A stretch of 21,980 bases of DNA from a virus. Positions 1-6,298 of this stretch are shown piece after piece. Below the pieces are notes generated by a model, which worked only from the letters and a program-made list of their open reading frames with translations, was not told where the DNA came from and searched no databases. Both the position numbers and the translations under genes were made by a program. The stretch spans positions 1 through 21,980 of the IMG/VR virus record IMGVR_UViG_3300046665_000262; one strand, written 5' to 3'. Position 1 is the stretch's first letter. Every line of letters begins with the position of its first letter.

Positions 1-1
1 C

Positions 2-409
2 TTCCGGTTCGAGCCCTCCGGGTTCGTCCAGGAGCACGACCGCATCCGGCAGGTGACGTCGATCATCGACTTCGTCTTCCGGGACATCGCGATCAGCTAT
101 CTCGATCGCGAAGACCTGGCCCACGTCTCCCCCGAGGAGAGCAATCACACGGCGATGGGGTCAGGCGTGGTGGAGAAGCCGACGACAGTGATCAACAACG
201 TTGTGATCACCAGCGGCGGAGTCGGTACCGAGACCAAGGTCGAAGTGCAGACGAAGGAAATCGCGGACGCAGCCCCCGACAAGCGGGCTGTCGCCAAGAT
301 GTCCGGCTTCACCGGGGACGAGTGCGGCAACTGCCACAGCTTCACGATGGTGCGAAACGGCACCTGCCTGAAGTGCGAGACCTGCGGCGAGACCACAGGC
401 TGCAGCTAA
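2..409 (+). CDS. nrdJ: Vitamin B12-dependent (class II) ribonucleotide reductase, C-terminal fragment
   Basis: This is the last 135 residues of a gene that begins before the window; the frame is open from base 2. Class II reductase converts ribonucleotides to deoxyribonucleotides with adenosylcobalamin, in the cytoplasm and without oxygen. Two features identify it: a segment with the YLDREDLAHV motif near the end of the barrel domain, and a C-terminal zinc-ribbon tail in which CGNC and, after VRNGTCLKC, CETCG are followed by the terminal TTGCS, typical of NrdJ. The GTG at 53 is in frame but internal. It ends just before a UUCG hairpin. Placement next to other nucleotide genes fits phage dNTP supply. 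Identification is firm; size and completeness of the missing part are unknown. Confidence 0.9.
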   Translation, partial: FRFEPSGFVQEHDRIRQVTSIIDFVFRDIAISYLDREDLAHVSPEESNHTAMGSGVVEKPTTVINNVVITSGGVGTETKVEVQTKEIADAAPDKRAVAKMSGFTGDECGNCHSFTMVRNGTCLKCETCGETTGCS

Positions 410-421
410 CGAGATCACGGG

Positions 422-437
422 CGGGGCTTCGGCCCCG
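422..437 (+). terminator. UUCG-capped hairpin after nrdJ
   Basis: CGGGGC, loop TTCG, GCCCCG: a perfect 6-bp GC stem starting 13 bases after the nrdJ stop codon. No T-run follows, so it may be a weak or factor-assisted terminator or an RNA 3'-end stabiliser. The same GGGGC-TTCG-GCCCC core recurs at 1774-1787. Confidence 0.5.
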
Positions 438-461
438 TCCAACGAACCTTCATGCGTGACC

Positions 462-479
462 ATGCGCATGAATGCAAAC
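462..479 (+). promoter_or_regulatory. Dispersed repeat copy 1 (degenerate)
   Basis: ATGCGC-ATGAAT-GCAAAC. The right half-site and core match the RTTTGC-TTGAAT-GCAAAY family; the left half-site is poor. It lies 38 bases before the TerB-like start. A CATGCG direct repeat (451-456, 461-466) and its inverse CGCATG (465-470) overlap it. Confidence 0.4.
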
Positions 480-517
480 CGCGCTGGCCGGCAGCCAGCA
501 CAAAGGAGAGAACTGAA

Positions 518-955
518 ATGAGCTTCTTCAAGAAATTCCTCGACACCGCCAACAAGACCATCTCGTCCTACACCGGGGACAAGGCGTTCCTGGCTGGCGT
601 TGCGGCGGCGGCTGCCAACGTGACCGCGGCTGACGGCTCGATCGACGACAGCGAGATCGATGCTGCCATCTCCGGCATGCAGGCCAACCCGCTCGTCGGC
701 GCGTCCTACAACGCCTCCCAGATCGAGGAAGCACTCACCTCGGCGCTGACCCGCGCCAAGAGCCGCGCCGGCCGCCTGGAGAACAAGCGCGCCATCGAGG
801 CACTGATGGCCCGCGACATCTCCGTCCGCCAGGACATCTTCATGATCGCTGCTGACGTGGCCGACCAGGGCGGCATCGGCGATCAGGAGCGCGTCGTCCT
901 CGCCGAGATCGGCAAGCTGCTCAACGTCGACGACAACAAGCTGCTCGCGGCCTGA
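518..955 (+). CDS. TerB-like (tellurite resistance/stress) protein
   Basis: A 145-residue soluble, mostly helical protein. The ATG at 518 is chosen because AAAGGAGAG lies just upstream; a GTG/ATG further up (452) has no such site. TerB-family features are an acidic TAADGSIDDSEID-type motif (about residues 36-48), resembling the metal-binding loop of TerB, and a second similar turn (ADQGGIGDQE, about 115-124). TerB proteins are cytosolic metal-binding proteins that work with the membrane protein TerC in stress responses and are often linked to nucleotide signalling and phage defence. Here it lies 58 bases before a TerC-family gene, which supports a functional pair. The exact role in a phage is not known. 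Confidence 0.8.
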   Translation: MSFFKKFLDTANKTISSYTGDKAFLAGVAAAAANVTAADGSIDDSEIDAAISGMQANPLVGASYNASQIEEALTSALTRAKSRAGRLENKRAIEALMARDISVRQDIFMIAADVADQGGIGDQERVVLAEIGKLLNVDDNKLLAA

Positions 956-967
956 GCCCGACAACAC

Positions 968-987
968 GGGCGGTCTTCGGGCCGCCC
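968..987 (+). terminator. Hairpin between terB-like and terC-like genes
   Basis: GGGCGG (968-973) pairs with CCGCCC (982-987) around an 8-base loop containing TTCG. No clear T-tract follows, so it may attenuate rather than stop transcription into the TerC gene. Confidence 0.45.
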
Positions 988-1013
988 GCCCCTTTCCCAT
1001 TTCGGAGTTTTCA

Positions 1014-1679
1014 ATGGACAGCCTCTTCTGGGCCGCTCTGCTCGGCATCGTGTGGATCGACCTTCTCCTCTCCGGCGACAACGCAGTCGTCATCGCCCTC
1101 GTCAGCCGGCAGCTGCCGGAAAACCAGCAGAAGTGGGGCATCATCGGCGGCACTGCTGCTGCGATCGGCCTGCGCGTTGTCATGTCGTTCTTCGCCGCCT
1201 TCCTCCTGGGCGTGCCCGCGCTGAGCATCATCGGCGGACTCTTCCTGCTCTGGGTCGCAGCCAAGCTGCTCATGGGCGAGGACGACGAAGCCGGCCCGGC
1301 CAAGAAGGTCATCAGCCTGGGTGCTGCGATCTGGACCATCGCCGTCGCAGACGCGAGCATGAGCCTCGACAACGTCATGGCCATCGCTGCGCTCTCGCAC
1401 GGTTCGACCATGCTGATGGCTCTCGGCGTGCTCCTGTCGATCCCGCTCGTGATCGCCGGCAGCGCAATCATCTCGGCCGTGATCGGTCGCTTCCCGATCC
1501 TCACCTGGGCCGGCGCGGCTCTGCTGGGCTGGGTTGCTGGCGGCATCATCGCTGCTGATCCCTGGGCTCAACCGCATATGGGCCACTACTCGACGTCGTT
1601 CGCCGGCCTGGTGCTGGTGCTGTTCGTCGGAGTGTTCGTGCGCTGGAAGCGGGCTGTGGTCGCAGATGCGGCTGCCTGA
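1014..1679 (+). CDS. TerC/YjbE family integral membrane protein
   Basis: A 221-residue polytopic membrane protein with about seven hydrophobic helices. The YjbE-type TerC signature is clear: LLLSGDNAVVIAL in the first helix (about residues 17-29), with Asp and Asn expected in the metal path, and DASMSLDNVMAIAA in the middle (about 115-128). Members of this family export manganese or support metallation of secreted proteins; others form TerB-TerC complexes in tellurite/stress systems. The start at 1014 has CGGAG upstream. It follows the TerB-like gene and overlaps a 32-residue membrane peptide. TerB plus TerC in a phage is uncommon and may act in membrane-linked stress control or exclusion of other phages; that is inference. 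Confidence 0.85.
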   Translation: MDSLFWAALLGIVWIDLLLSGDNAVVIALVSRQLPENQQKWGIIGGTAAAIGLRVVMSFFAAFLLGVPALSIIGGLFLLWVAAKLLMGEDDEAGPAKKVISLGAAIWTIAVADASMSLDNVMAIAALSHGSTMLMALGVLLSIPLVIAGSAIISAVIGRFPILTWAGAALLGWVAGGIIAADPWAQPHMGHYSTSFAGLVLVLFVGVFVRWKRAVVADAAA

Positions 1680-1764
1680 CGCATTCGACCTGAAGCTCGG
1701 CGCTGTCGCTGCGGTGTGGATCATCTGCGCCTACGGCATCGCCCGCTGCATCGCCGGGCACTGA
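1666..1764 (+). CDS. Small single-helix membrane protein overlapping terC
   Basis: A 32-residue reading frame whose ATG lies inside the last codons of the TerC gene (14-base overlap), suggesting translational coupling. It has a short charged N-terminus and one hydrophobic helix (about residues 11-28, containing AVAAVWIICAYGIA) with two Cys. There is no strong ribosome-binding site of its own. It is too short for homology; it could be an accessory subunit of the TerC protein. Support is the overlap, the membrane helix and the hairpin that follows its stop. Confidence 0.5.
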   Translation: MRLPDAFDLKLGAVAAVWIICAYGIARCIAGH

Positions 1765-1773
1765 ACCAAGGCT

Positions 1774-1787
1774 GGGGCTTCGGCCCC
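1774..1787 (+). terminator. UUCG-capped hairpin ending the ter unit
   Basis: GGGGC-TTCG-GCCCC, flanked by partly complementary GGCT and GGCC. It sits 10 bases after the small membrane gene and 35 before the RNA ligase start, and has the same core as the hairpin after nrdJ. Confidence 0.5.
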
Positions 1788-1821
1788 GGCCACCTTCCCC
1801 GAAATCACTGGAGACCTACGC

Positions 1822-3063
1822 ATGATCGACGGCGAAAGAAAACTCGCGACCATCAGACGGATCGCTGACATCAACCCTATCCCCGGCGCCGACGCCATCA
1901 TCCGCCTGACGGTGGACGGCTGGGAGCTGGTGTCCGCCAAGGACAACGGCTTCGCGATCGGTGACCTGATCGTTTACTTGGAGATCGACTCGTTCCTGCC
2001 CGTCATCCCGGCGTTCGAGTTCCTGCGTTCTCGCTGCTACAAGTCGACCGCCCACCTGGGCGAAGGCTTCCGCCTGAAGACCATCAAGCTGCGCGGCCAG
2101 ATCTCGCAGGGTCTGGCGATGCCACTGTCGGCGCTGTTCCTGACAGACCCGGATACGGGTGTCATGACCGGCTTCAACAACGGCGAGATGCATATCATCA
2201 AGCCGGAAGAAGGCTTCGACGTCACCGAGATCCTCGGCGTCAAGAAGTGGGAATCCGCTCCCGAGCGCGAGGGCAACAGCTTCGGCCCGACCAAGGCTCG
2301 CGGTTCCTTCCCCTCGTTCCTGCGCAAGACCGACCAGGATCGCATCCAGAACTGCTTCGGCAAGATCAAGACCTGGGCGACCGTGTCGATCCAGAACGAA
2401 ATCCTGGAGCTGCCGGAAGACGCGGCGATCCCGGATGGCGTCTACAAGATGGCCGATGGCCGCTACGTCCGGAAGACGGTCGTGGCGCTGAACGACAACG
2501 AGATGCTGGAGCGCGGCCAGTTCGAGGCCACGCTGAAGCTCGATGGCTCGTCGATGACCATCTACAACTACGATGGCCAGTACGGCGTCTGCTCGCGCAA
2601 CCTCGAACTGAAGCGTGATCCCGAGAACACGTTCTGGAAGACCGCGATCAACACCCGCATCCTGCCGGCGCTGGTCCATGGTGGCTACAACGTCGCTGTC
2701 CAGGGCGAGCTGATGGGGCCGAACATCCAGGGCAACCGCGAGAACCTGGCCGTCCACACGTTCTTCATCTTCGACGTGTTCGACATCGATCGCCAGGCCT
2801 ACATGGCTCCGGCCGATCGACTCGAGTTTCTGGTGAAGCTCGCCAACGACGGCCTGATCGACCTGGAGCACTTCAACCGGGTGCCGAACCTGGGCGTCGT
2901 GTCGCTCTCGGACTATCCGACCGTGAAGGACTTCCTCGCGGCGGCGAACCGTCCGTCGATCTCGCACAAGGTCGCTGAAGGCGTCGTCTACAAGTCGATG
3001 ATCGAAGGCGGCCCGACGTTCAAGGCGATCAACGACAACTACCTGCTGGCCGAAGCGGGCTGA
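1822..3063 (+). CDS. RNA ligase, DraRnl/Rnl5-like, with N-terminal OB-like domain
   Basis: A 413-residue ATP-dependent polynucleotide ligase. Nucleotidyltransferase motifs appear in order: motif I KLDGSS (Lys239 is the expected adenylated lysine), SRN at 258-260, motif III GELMG at 295-299, IIIa FFIFDVF at 314-320, motif IV EGVVYK at 386-391 and motif V FKAIN at 400-404. The first about 100 residues resemble the OB-type N-terminal module of the Deinococcus DRB0094 (Rnl5) family, whose ligases seal nicks with a 3'-OH RNA end. The start has GGAG upstream. No polynucleotide kinase is seen nearby, unlike T4-type tRNA repair, so its substrate may already carry 3'-OH and 5'-phosphate ends. The stop overlaps the next ATG (TGATG). 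Confidence 0.88.
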   Translation: MIDGERKLATIRRIADINPIPGADAIIRLTVDGWELVSAKDNGFAIGDLIVYLEIDSFLPVIPAFEFLRSRCYKSTAHLGEGFRLKTIKLRGQISQGLAMPLSALFLTDPDTGVMTGFNNGEMHIIKPEEGFDVTEILGVKKWESAPEREGNSFGPTKARGSFPSFLRKTDQDRIQNCFGKIKTWATVSIQNEILELPEDAAIPDGVYKMADGRYVRKTVVALNDNEMLERGQFEATLKLDGSSMTIYNYDGQYGVCSRNLELKRDPENTFWKTAINTRILPALVHGGYNVAVQGELMGPNIQGNRENLAVHTFFIFDVFDIDRQAYMAPADRLEFLVKLANDGLIDLEHFNRVPNLGVVSLSDYPTVKDFLAAANRPSISHKVAEGVVYKSMIEGGPTFKAINDNYLLAEAG

Positions 3064-3356
3064 TGTTCGCAGCGGTCAAGAGGAATAAGCGCCTCTGGAT
3101 CATCGACAAGGCAACGGATCAGGCGGTCTACACGCCGCCTGACTTCGTCCAGGTCCCGTCGAGAGTCGCGATGCACAATCTGGCGTTCGATCTCAACCGG
3201 CTCGGTCGCCGCGACATCAACCGGATAGCTGCATTCGAATGGGAGTTCAGCAAGCGCAATGTTCACCGAACTCGAAATTGTGGAGCGGTGCCTGTCACTT
3301 CTCTCGAAGCCCGGAAGGTGGACCCAGAAGACGTGCGCACGGGATGGGCTTGGTAA
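3063..3356 (+). CDS. Hypothetical protein, 97 residues
   Basis: No family recognised. It starts at the TGATG overlap with the RNA ligase stop, so it is probably translationally coupled. The protein is basic and contains several aromatic residues (RLWIIDK near residue 10, FEWEF near 60). Its last third (from 3259) is read in another frame by the next gene, an overlap of 98 bases. Either both frames are used or a frameshift has extended this one; the downstream frame looks more protein-like in the shared part. Confidence 0.5.
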   Translation: MFAAVKRNKRLWIIDKATDQAVYTPPDFVQVPSRVAMHNLAFDLNRLGRRDINRIAAFEWEFSKRNVHRTRNCGAVPVTSLEARKVDPEDVRTGWAW

Positions 3357-3588
3357 GCCTTGCCCCGTGTTCAGCGAGGAGGCGCGCTCCTTCGACATCG
3401 AGGGAGCCATCCGCCGAGCCGCTGGCAAGGAAGATCGAGGCGCGTACGCGCGCTTCGTCAAGCTGATCAAGAGTCAGCTCGCCAAGCATCCGTTCGACTG
3501 GAACGACGTGTCGGGTCGCAACCAGCGAGATGTCGTCCGGATGTTCCAAGACCTCGCCGACGAACTACGATTCAAGGAGCAGACGTGA
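3259..3588 (+). CDS. DUF6197-like small phage protein
   Basis: A 109-residue soluble protein. The first half resembles the DUF6197 pattern seen in phages and actinobacteria: a helical start, then W-x-Q-x-x-x-A-R-D-x-x-G-x-P and a segment leading to a Ser-Phe-x-x-x-GAI motif (about residues 21-50). Function is unknown for the family. The ATG at 3259 has only a distant GGGAG upstream. It overlaps the preceding gene by 98 bases, and its stop overlaps the GTG start of the MazG-like gene, suggesting coupled translation. Family assignment is tentative. Confidence 0.6.
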   Translation: MFTELEIVERCLSLLSKPGRWTQKTCARDGLGKPCPVFSEEARSFDIEGAIRRAAGKEDRGAYARFVKLIKSQLAKHPFDWNDVSGRNQRDVVRMFQDLADELRFKEQT

Positions 3589-3968
3589 GCATCGTGAACA
3601 CCAATATCGACACGAAGGCGCCGATCAGAGCGGAAGAGCTGATCCGTGGCTTCGATCTGTACCAGGAGCAGTCCATCAAGACGATCGCCTATGGCGACGA
3701 CATGAAGCTCTGGTACCCCGCGCTGGGCCTCGGCGAGGCCGGCGAAGTCCAGAACAAGGTCAAGAAGATTTTCCGCGACGACGGCGGCGTGCTGTCCGAG
3801 AAGCGCCGCACCGACATCGTCAAGGAGATGGGCGGGAACCTGTGGTACCTCGCTGCGCTCGCCCACGGCATGGGCATGAGCCTGGGGGAAATCGCCCTCG
3901 CCAACATCCAGGAGCTGCGTGGCCGCGTCGATCGCGGAACCCTGCAAGGAGATGGCGACAATCGTTGA
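3585..3968 (+). CDS. MazG-like nucleotide pyrophosphohydrolase family protein
   Basis: A 127-residue all-alpha NTP pyrophosphohydrolase-like protein starting at GTG (3585), with AAGGAG five bases upstream and a GTGA overlap with the previous gene. MazG features are GLGEAGEVQNKVKK (residues 48-61, Glu51 and Glu54) and a second helix EMGGNLWYLAALA (81-93). In most relatives the second helix reads E-L-G-D, where Asp binds Mg2+; here that position is Gly84. It may be a degenerate or differently liganded enzyme. Such phage proteins cleave non-canonical dNTPs or lower alarmone levels. Context: the nucleotide metabolism genes of the same phage. Confidence 0.75.
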   Translation: MSIVNTNIDTKAPIRAEELIRGFDLYQEQSIKTIAYGDDMKLWYPALGLGEAGEVQNKVKKIFRDDGGVLSEKRRTDIVKEMGGNLWYLAALAHGMGMSLGEIALANIQELRGRVDRGTLQGDGDNR

Positions 3969-3986
3969 GTTTCCTCTTGACGACTC

Positions 3987-4004
3987 GTTCGCTTGAATGC
4001 AAAT
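3987..4004 (+). promoter_or_regulatory. Dispersed repeat copy 2
   Basis: GTTCGC-TTGAAT-GCAAAT, an imperfect inverted repeat with the core in gene orientation, 26 bases before the TTG start at 4031. TTGACG at 3977-3982 could be a -35 element, but no good -10 follows. Confidence 0.6.
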
Positions 4005-4030
4005 AGACAATGCAAACAGGAGCTACTGAA

Positions 4031-4420
4031 TTGGACGCTATCGCAGCAGAACGTGCCGCGCTCGACTTCATCACGAAGGAGCTGGTGCGACAGAACGAAA
4101 TGTGGGGCCCGGCCAACGAGCGCGTGGACATCTCGAACGGCGAGCTGTTCGAGGCCGGCGTCGGCCAACTCGATGCAGTGTTCGATCGCCGCAACGGTGA
4201 CGAGACTGCCTTCGACGAACCGCCGCAGATCTATCCCGAGAACTGGAGCGGCTTCCGCAGCTACGGCGGAGACTTCGCCAACATCGGAGTCGGCGTCACC
4301 TTCCTCGTCCAGGAGATGAAGAGACTGGCGATGAAGGGAGAAGACCTCACCCGACTGAGCCGCACCGCTGCTCAGCCGTACAACCCGGAGACGGGCCTGC
4401 CCAACACGGTGTCCGCATGA
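4031..4420 (+). CDS. Hypothetical phage protein
   Basis: A 129-residue acidic soluble protein with no recognised family. The TTG at 4031 is preferred because AGGAG lies eight bases upstream; an in-frame ATG at 4010 would lack a ribosome-binding site and sit only five bases after the repeat element. Visible features are a helical start with FITKELVRQNEMWGPAN, a Tyr/Trp-rich middle (YPENWSGFRSYGGDF) and a short helix with VQEMKRLA. Its stop overlaps the start of a small membrane protein (ATGA). It is the first gene after a dispersed repeat, so it may begin a new regulated unit. Confidence 0.7.
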   Translation: MDAIAAERAALDFITKELVRQNEMWGPANERVDISNGELFEAGVGQLDAVFDRRNGDETAFDEPPQIYPENWSGFRSYGGDFANIGVGVTFLVQEMKRLAMKGEDLTRLSRTAAQPYNPETGLPNTVSA

Positions 4421-4536
4421 TCGGCATCTTCCTACTGAACCACGTCCTCGACGCGCTCGGCCTCTGGTACGCCCTGTCCGTCTGCTGGAAGCTCGCGAAG
4501 TTCAAGAAGTACGGGTTCTTCCGCGCTTTTTGGTGA
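4417..4536 (+). CDS. Small single-helix membrane protein, 39 residues
   Basis: The ATG overlaps the stop of the preceding gene (ATGA). One hydrophobic helix spans about residues 2-24 (IGIFLLNHVL to LSVCW), followed by a positively charged tail (KLAKFKKYG) and an aromatic end (FFRAFW), consistent with a cytoplasmic basic side. No function can be assigned. The stop codon lies six bases before the next dispersed repeat. Confidence 0.55.
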   Translation: MIGIFLLNHVLDALGLWYALSVCWKLAKFKKYGFFRAFW

Positions 4537-4542
4537 CCTGCC

Positions 4543-4560
4543 GTTTGTTCAAAAGCAAAC
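4543..4560 (+). promoter_or_regulatory. Dispersed repeat copy 3
   Basis: GTTTGT-TCAAAA-GCAAAC: good half-sites, with a core that fits the TTGAAT consensus poorly on either strand. It stands 52 bases before the TAXI-type gene. Confidence 0.55.
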
Positions 4561-4577
4561 GTTTCGATTTTGGAGGC

Positions 4578-4596
4578 GGGCCCCGTGGTGGGGCTC
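4578..4596 (+). promoter_or_regulatory. Leader hairpin before the TAXI-type gene
   Basis: GGGCCCC (4578-4584) pairs with GGGGCTC (4590-4596, one G-U) around the loop GTGGT. It ends just upstream of the AAAGGAGA ribosome-binding site (4600-4607) and could affect leader stability or translation. Confidence 0.4.
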
Positions 4597-4612
4597 GCAA
4601 AAGGAGAACTGC

Positions 4613-5494
4613 ATGAAGAAGCTGTTTTTGTTGATCGCCGCAGCGACCCTCGGTCTCTCGGCTGCCTCCTCGGCGCAGGCCGCCGAGAAGTTCCGTCTCT
4701 GCACCGGCAACGCCAAGCTGAACTACTTTGCCGCTGGCCAGCACCTGAAGCGCCACGCCGGCAACGTCGATGTCGTCGAGACCAAGGGCTCGCTGGACAA
4801 TCTCGACAAGGTCACGGCCGGTGAGTGCGACGGCGCGTTCGTCCAGAACGATGCCCTGCTCGTCTACGCTCAGCGCAACGCGAAGGCCATCTCCGCCCTG
4901 CAGCGTGCGGGCGTGCTCTACCAGGAGCAGGCCAACTTGCTCTGCAACCGCAAGGCCTACACGTCGTCCCGCATGGTCGACCTGAATGCCAACTTCACGG
5001 TTGCGATCGGCCCCGAAGGCTCCGGCGCCAACACCACCTGGGCCGCCTTCGTTGCCGCCGACAAGGCTCGCTACGGCAAAGTCCGCACGTCCGACCTGAC
5101 CGGCACCCTCGCGCTCAGCGCCGTCAACGACGGTTCGGAAGTGCAGTGCGCCTTGATCATCACCGCGCTCAACGCCTCGATGCTCAAGAACGAAGCTCCG
5201 AAGTATGCGAGCGGCCTGGTGCTGGTCGAGACCGACGACCGCGACATGACGAAGAACGCCAAGGATACCCGCGGCAACCCGGTCTACACCTACGGTGAGA
5301 TCCCGTCCGGCACCTACAAGGGCATCCAGCCCTCCGGCATGTTCGGTTCGAAGTCGGTAGCCACCATCCAGGTCGATGCCGTGTTCGTCGCCAACCGTGA
5401 CTGGGTCGCCGCTCACACCAGCGACTTCGAGAAGATCGTCGACGGCTTCGCCAACGCCAAGCCCGACATCGAGAAGCTGGTCCAGCCGAAGTAA
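4613..5494 (+). CDS. Exported TAXI-type (TRAP) solute-binding protein
   Basis: A 293-residue protein with a clear signal peptide: MKKLF, a hydrophobic stretch, and a likely cut after AQA at residue 23. The mature part resembles periplasmic binding proteins of the TAXI family of TRAP transporters: an early LCTGNAKLNYF strand-loop, an IGPEGSGANTTW loop (about residues 125-136) typical of ligand-binding segments, and a C-terminal DFEKIVDGF helix. No TRAP membrane subunits are near, so it cannot form a complete transporter on its own. It may bind a solute for a host carrier, coat or bind an envelope target, or have been repurposed as a moron. AAAGGAGA supports the start. Family assignment is moderate; role in a phage is unknown. 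Confidence 0.65.
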   Translation: MKKLFLLIAAATLGLSAASSAQAAEKFRLCTGNAKLNYFAAGQHLKRHAGNVDVVETKGSLDNLDKVTAGECDGAFVQNDALLVYAQRNAKAISALQRAGVLYQEQANLLCNRKAYTSSRMVDLNANFTVAIGPEGSGANTTWAAFVAADKARYGKVRTSDLTGTLALSAVNDGSEVQCALIITALNASMLKNEAPKYASGLVLVETDDRDMTKNAKDTRGNPVYTYGEIPSGTYKGIQPSGMFGSKSVATIQVDAVFVANRDWVAAHTSDFEKIVDGFANAKPDIEKLVQPK

Positions 5495-5502
5495 CGGACC
5501 AG

Positions 5503-5535
5503 GACGCGCCCCGGACATCACCTCTGGGGCGCGTC
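5503..5535 (+). terminator. Strong GC hairpin after the TAXI-type gene
   Basis: GACGCGCCCC (5503-5512) pairs perfectly with GGGGCGCGTC (5526-5535), a 10-bp stem with a 13-base loop starting eight bases after the stop codon. There is no T-tract. It likely acts as a terminator or 3' stabiliser. Confidence 0.6.
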
Positions 5536-5545
5536 ACCGCCGCAC

Positions 5546-5986
5546 ATGACCCAGCATATCGATGTCACGCGGCTCGTGAAGTTCATGATGATGACCACGT
5601 CATCGAACGACAACGAAGCCTTGATCGCGATGCGCAAGGCCAACGCGGTGCTCGGGGAAGCGAAGAAGAATTGGCAGGACATCCTGCTCACGCCGTTCGC
5701 GAGAAGACCTGACCCACCGCCACGACCTGAACCGCAGCCGCAGCAAGAACCGCGTCGGAAGCCTGACCCGAAGCCGGCATCCGATCCGAAGACCGACCTA
5801 ATCAACGCGATGTTCGAGACCCTGCTGAAGGAAGTCTCTCCCGAGAGCAATTTCCGAAGCTTTGTCCTGAGCGTCCACGTCCAGTGGCTCAAACGCAACC
5901 GTCTCACCGACAAGCAGTACCGAGCCATCCGCAAAGCGTACCTCAACTACAAGCCCGAGGCCGAGAACGAAGATGACCGAAGCTGA
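5546..5986 (+). CDS. Hypothetical protein with Pro-rich linker
   Basis: A 146-residue protein in three parts: an N-terminal helical module (about residues 18-47) with SSNDNEALIAMRKANAVL followed by WQDIL, a pattern seen in alphaproteobacterial phage proteins; a Pro/Arg/Gln-rich linker (about 52-80); and a C-terminal helical module with LTDKQYRAIRKAYLNY (about 118-133). It looks like two short interaction domains joined by a flexible linker. The start has no strong ribosome-binding site. The stop overlaps the next small gene by 14 bases. No function is assigned. Confidence 0.65.
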   Translation: MTQHIDVTRLVKFMMMTTSSNDNEALIAMRKANAVLGEAKKNWQDILLTPFARRPDPPPRPEPQPQQEPRRKPDPKPASDPKTDLINAMFETLLKEVSPESNFRSFVLSVHVQWLKRNRLTDKQYRAIRKAYLNYKPEAENEDDRS

Positions 5987-6134
5987 AGAGAAGAGATTGA
6001 ACGACCGCATCAAGGAGCTGCTGGAGCACAACAACACGCAGCTGATGGAGAACCGTGCTCAGCGGGCGATCATCAAGACCCAGAAGATCCAGATCATGTG
6101 GCTGCTGAGCCAAATCCCGGGAGTCCAGCCGTGA
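5973..6134 (+). CDS. Small coiled-coil protein, 53 residues
   Basis: The ATG lies within the end of the preceding gene. The protein is almost entirely charged helix (TEAEEKRLNDRIKELLEHN, then QRAIIKTQKIQIMWLL), likely coiled coil, and ends with a short Pro-containing tail. Its stop overlaps the next GTG start (GTGA). No known family. Confidence 0.55.
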   Translation: MTEAEEKRLNDRIKELLEHNNTQLMENRAQRAIIKTQKIQIMWLLSQIPGVQP

Positions 6135-6298
6135 GGTACATCGTTTTCGGACTCTTCATGGGCACCGCCCTGGGGCTGGCCATCGCCGCGGTCGCGGTCG
6201 GCAACAGACAGGACACCTGCCAGGCCCGCCTCACCTCTGCTCACGTTTCGGTCTGCCTCGATGGCAAGGCCGACAAGGTCAAGGATTTGTTTCGATGA
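6131..6298 (+). CDS. Small membrane-anchored protein, 55 residues
   Basis: Starts at GTG in a GTGA overlap, with GGGAG upstream. One N-terminal helix (about residues 2-24, YIVFGLFMGTALGLAIAAVAV) is followed by a polar tail with two Cys (DTC and VCLD) that would lie in the periplasm if anchored N-in. Its stop overlaps the start of another small membrane protein. No family recognised. Confidence 0.55.
   Translation: MRYIVFGLFMGTALGLAIAAVAVGNRQDTCQARLTSAHVSVCLDGKADKVKDLFR

Noticed and set aside
161-1549. Long leftward open frame (462 codons) opposite the terB/terC region
   Set aside because: It mirrors two well-supported rightward genes in GC-rich DNA, lacks recognisable domains and has low-complexity Arg/Ala content.
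1816-2967. Leftward open frame opposite the RNA ligase
   Set aside because: Shadow of a gene with all ligase motifs; no ribosome-binding site or domain of its own.
4502-5521. Leftward open frame opposite the TAXI-type gene
   Set aside because: The rightward frame has signal peptide, ribosome-binding site and family features; the leftward one has none.
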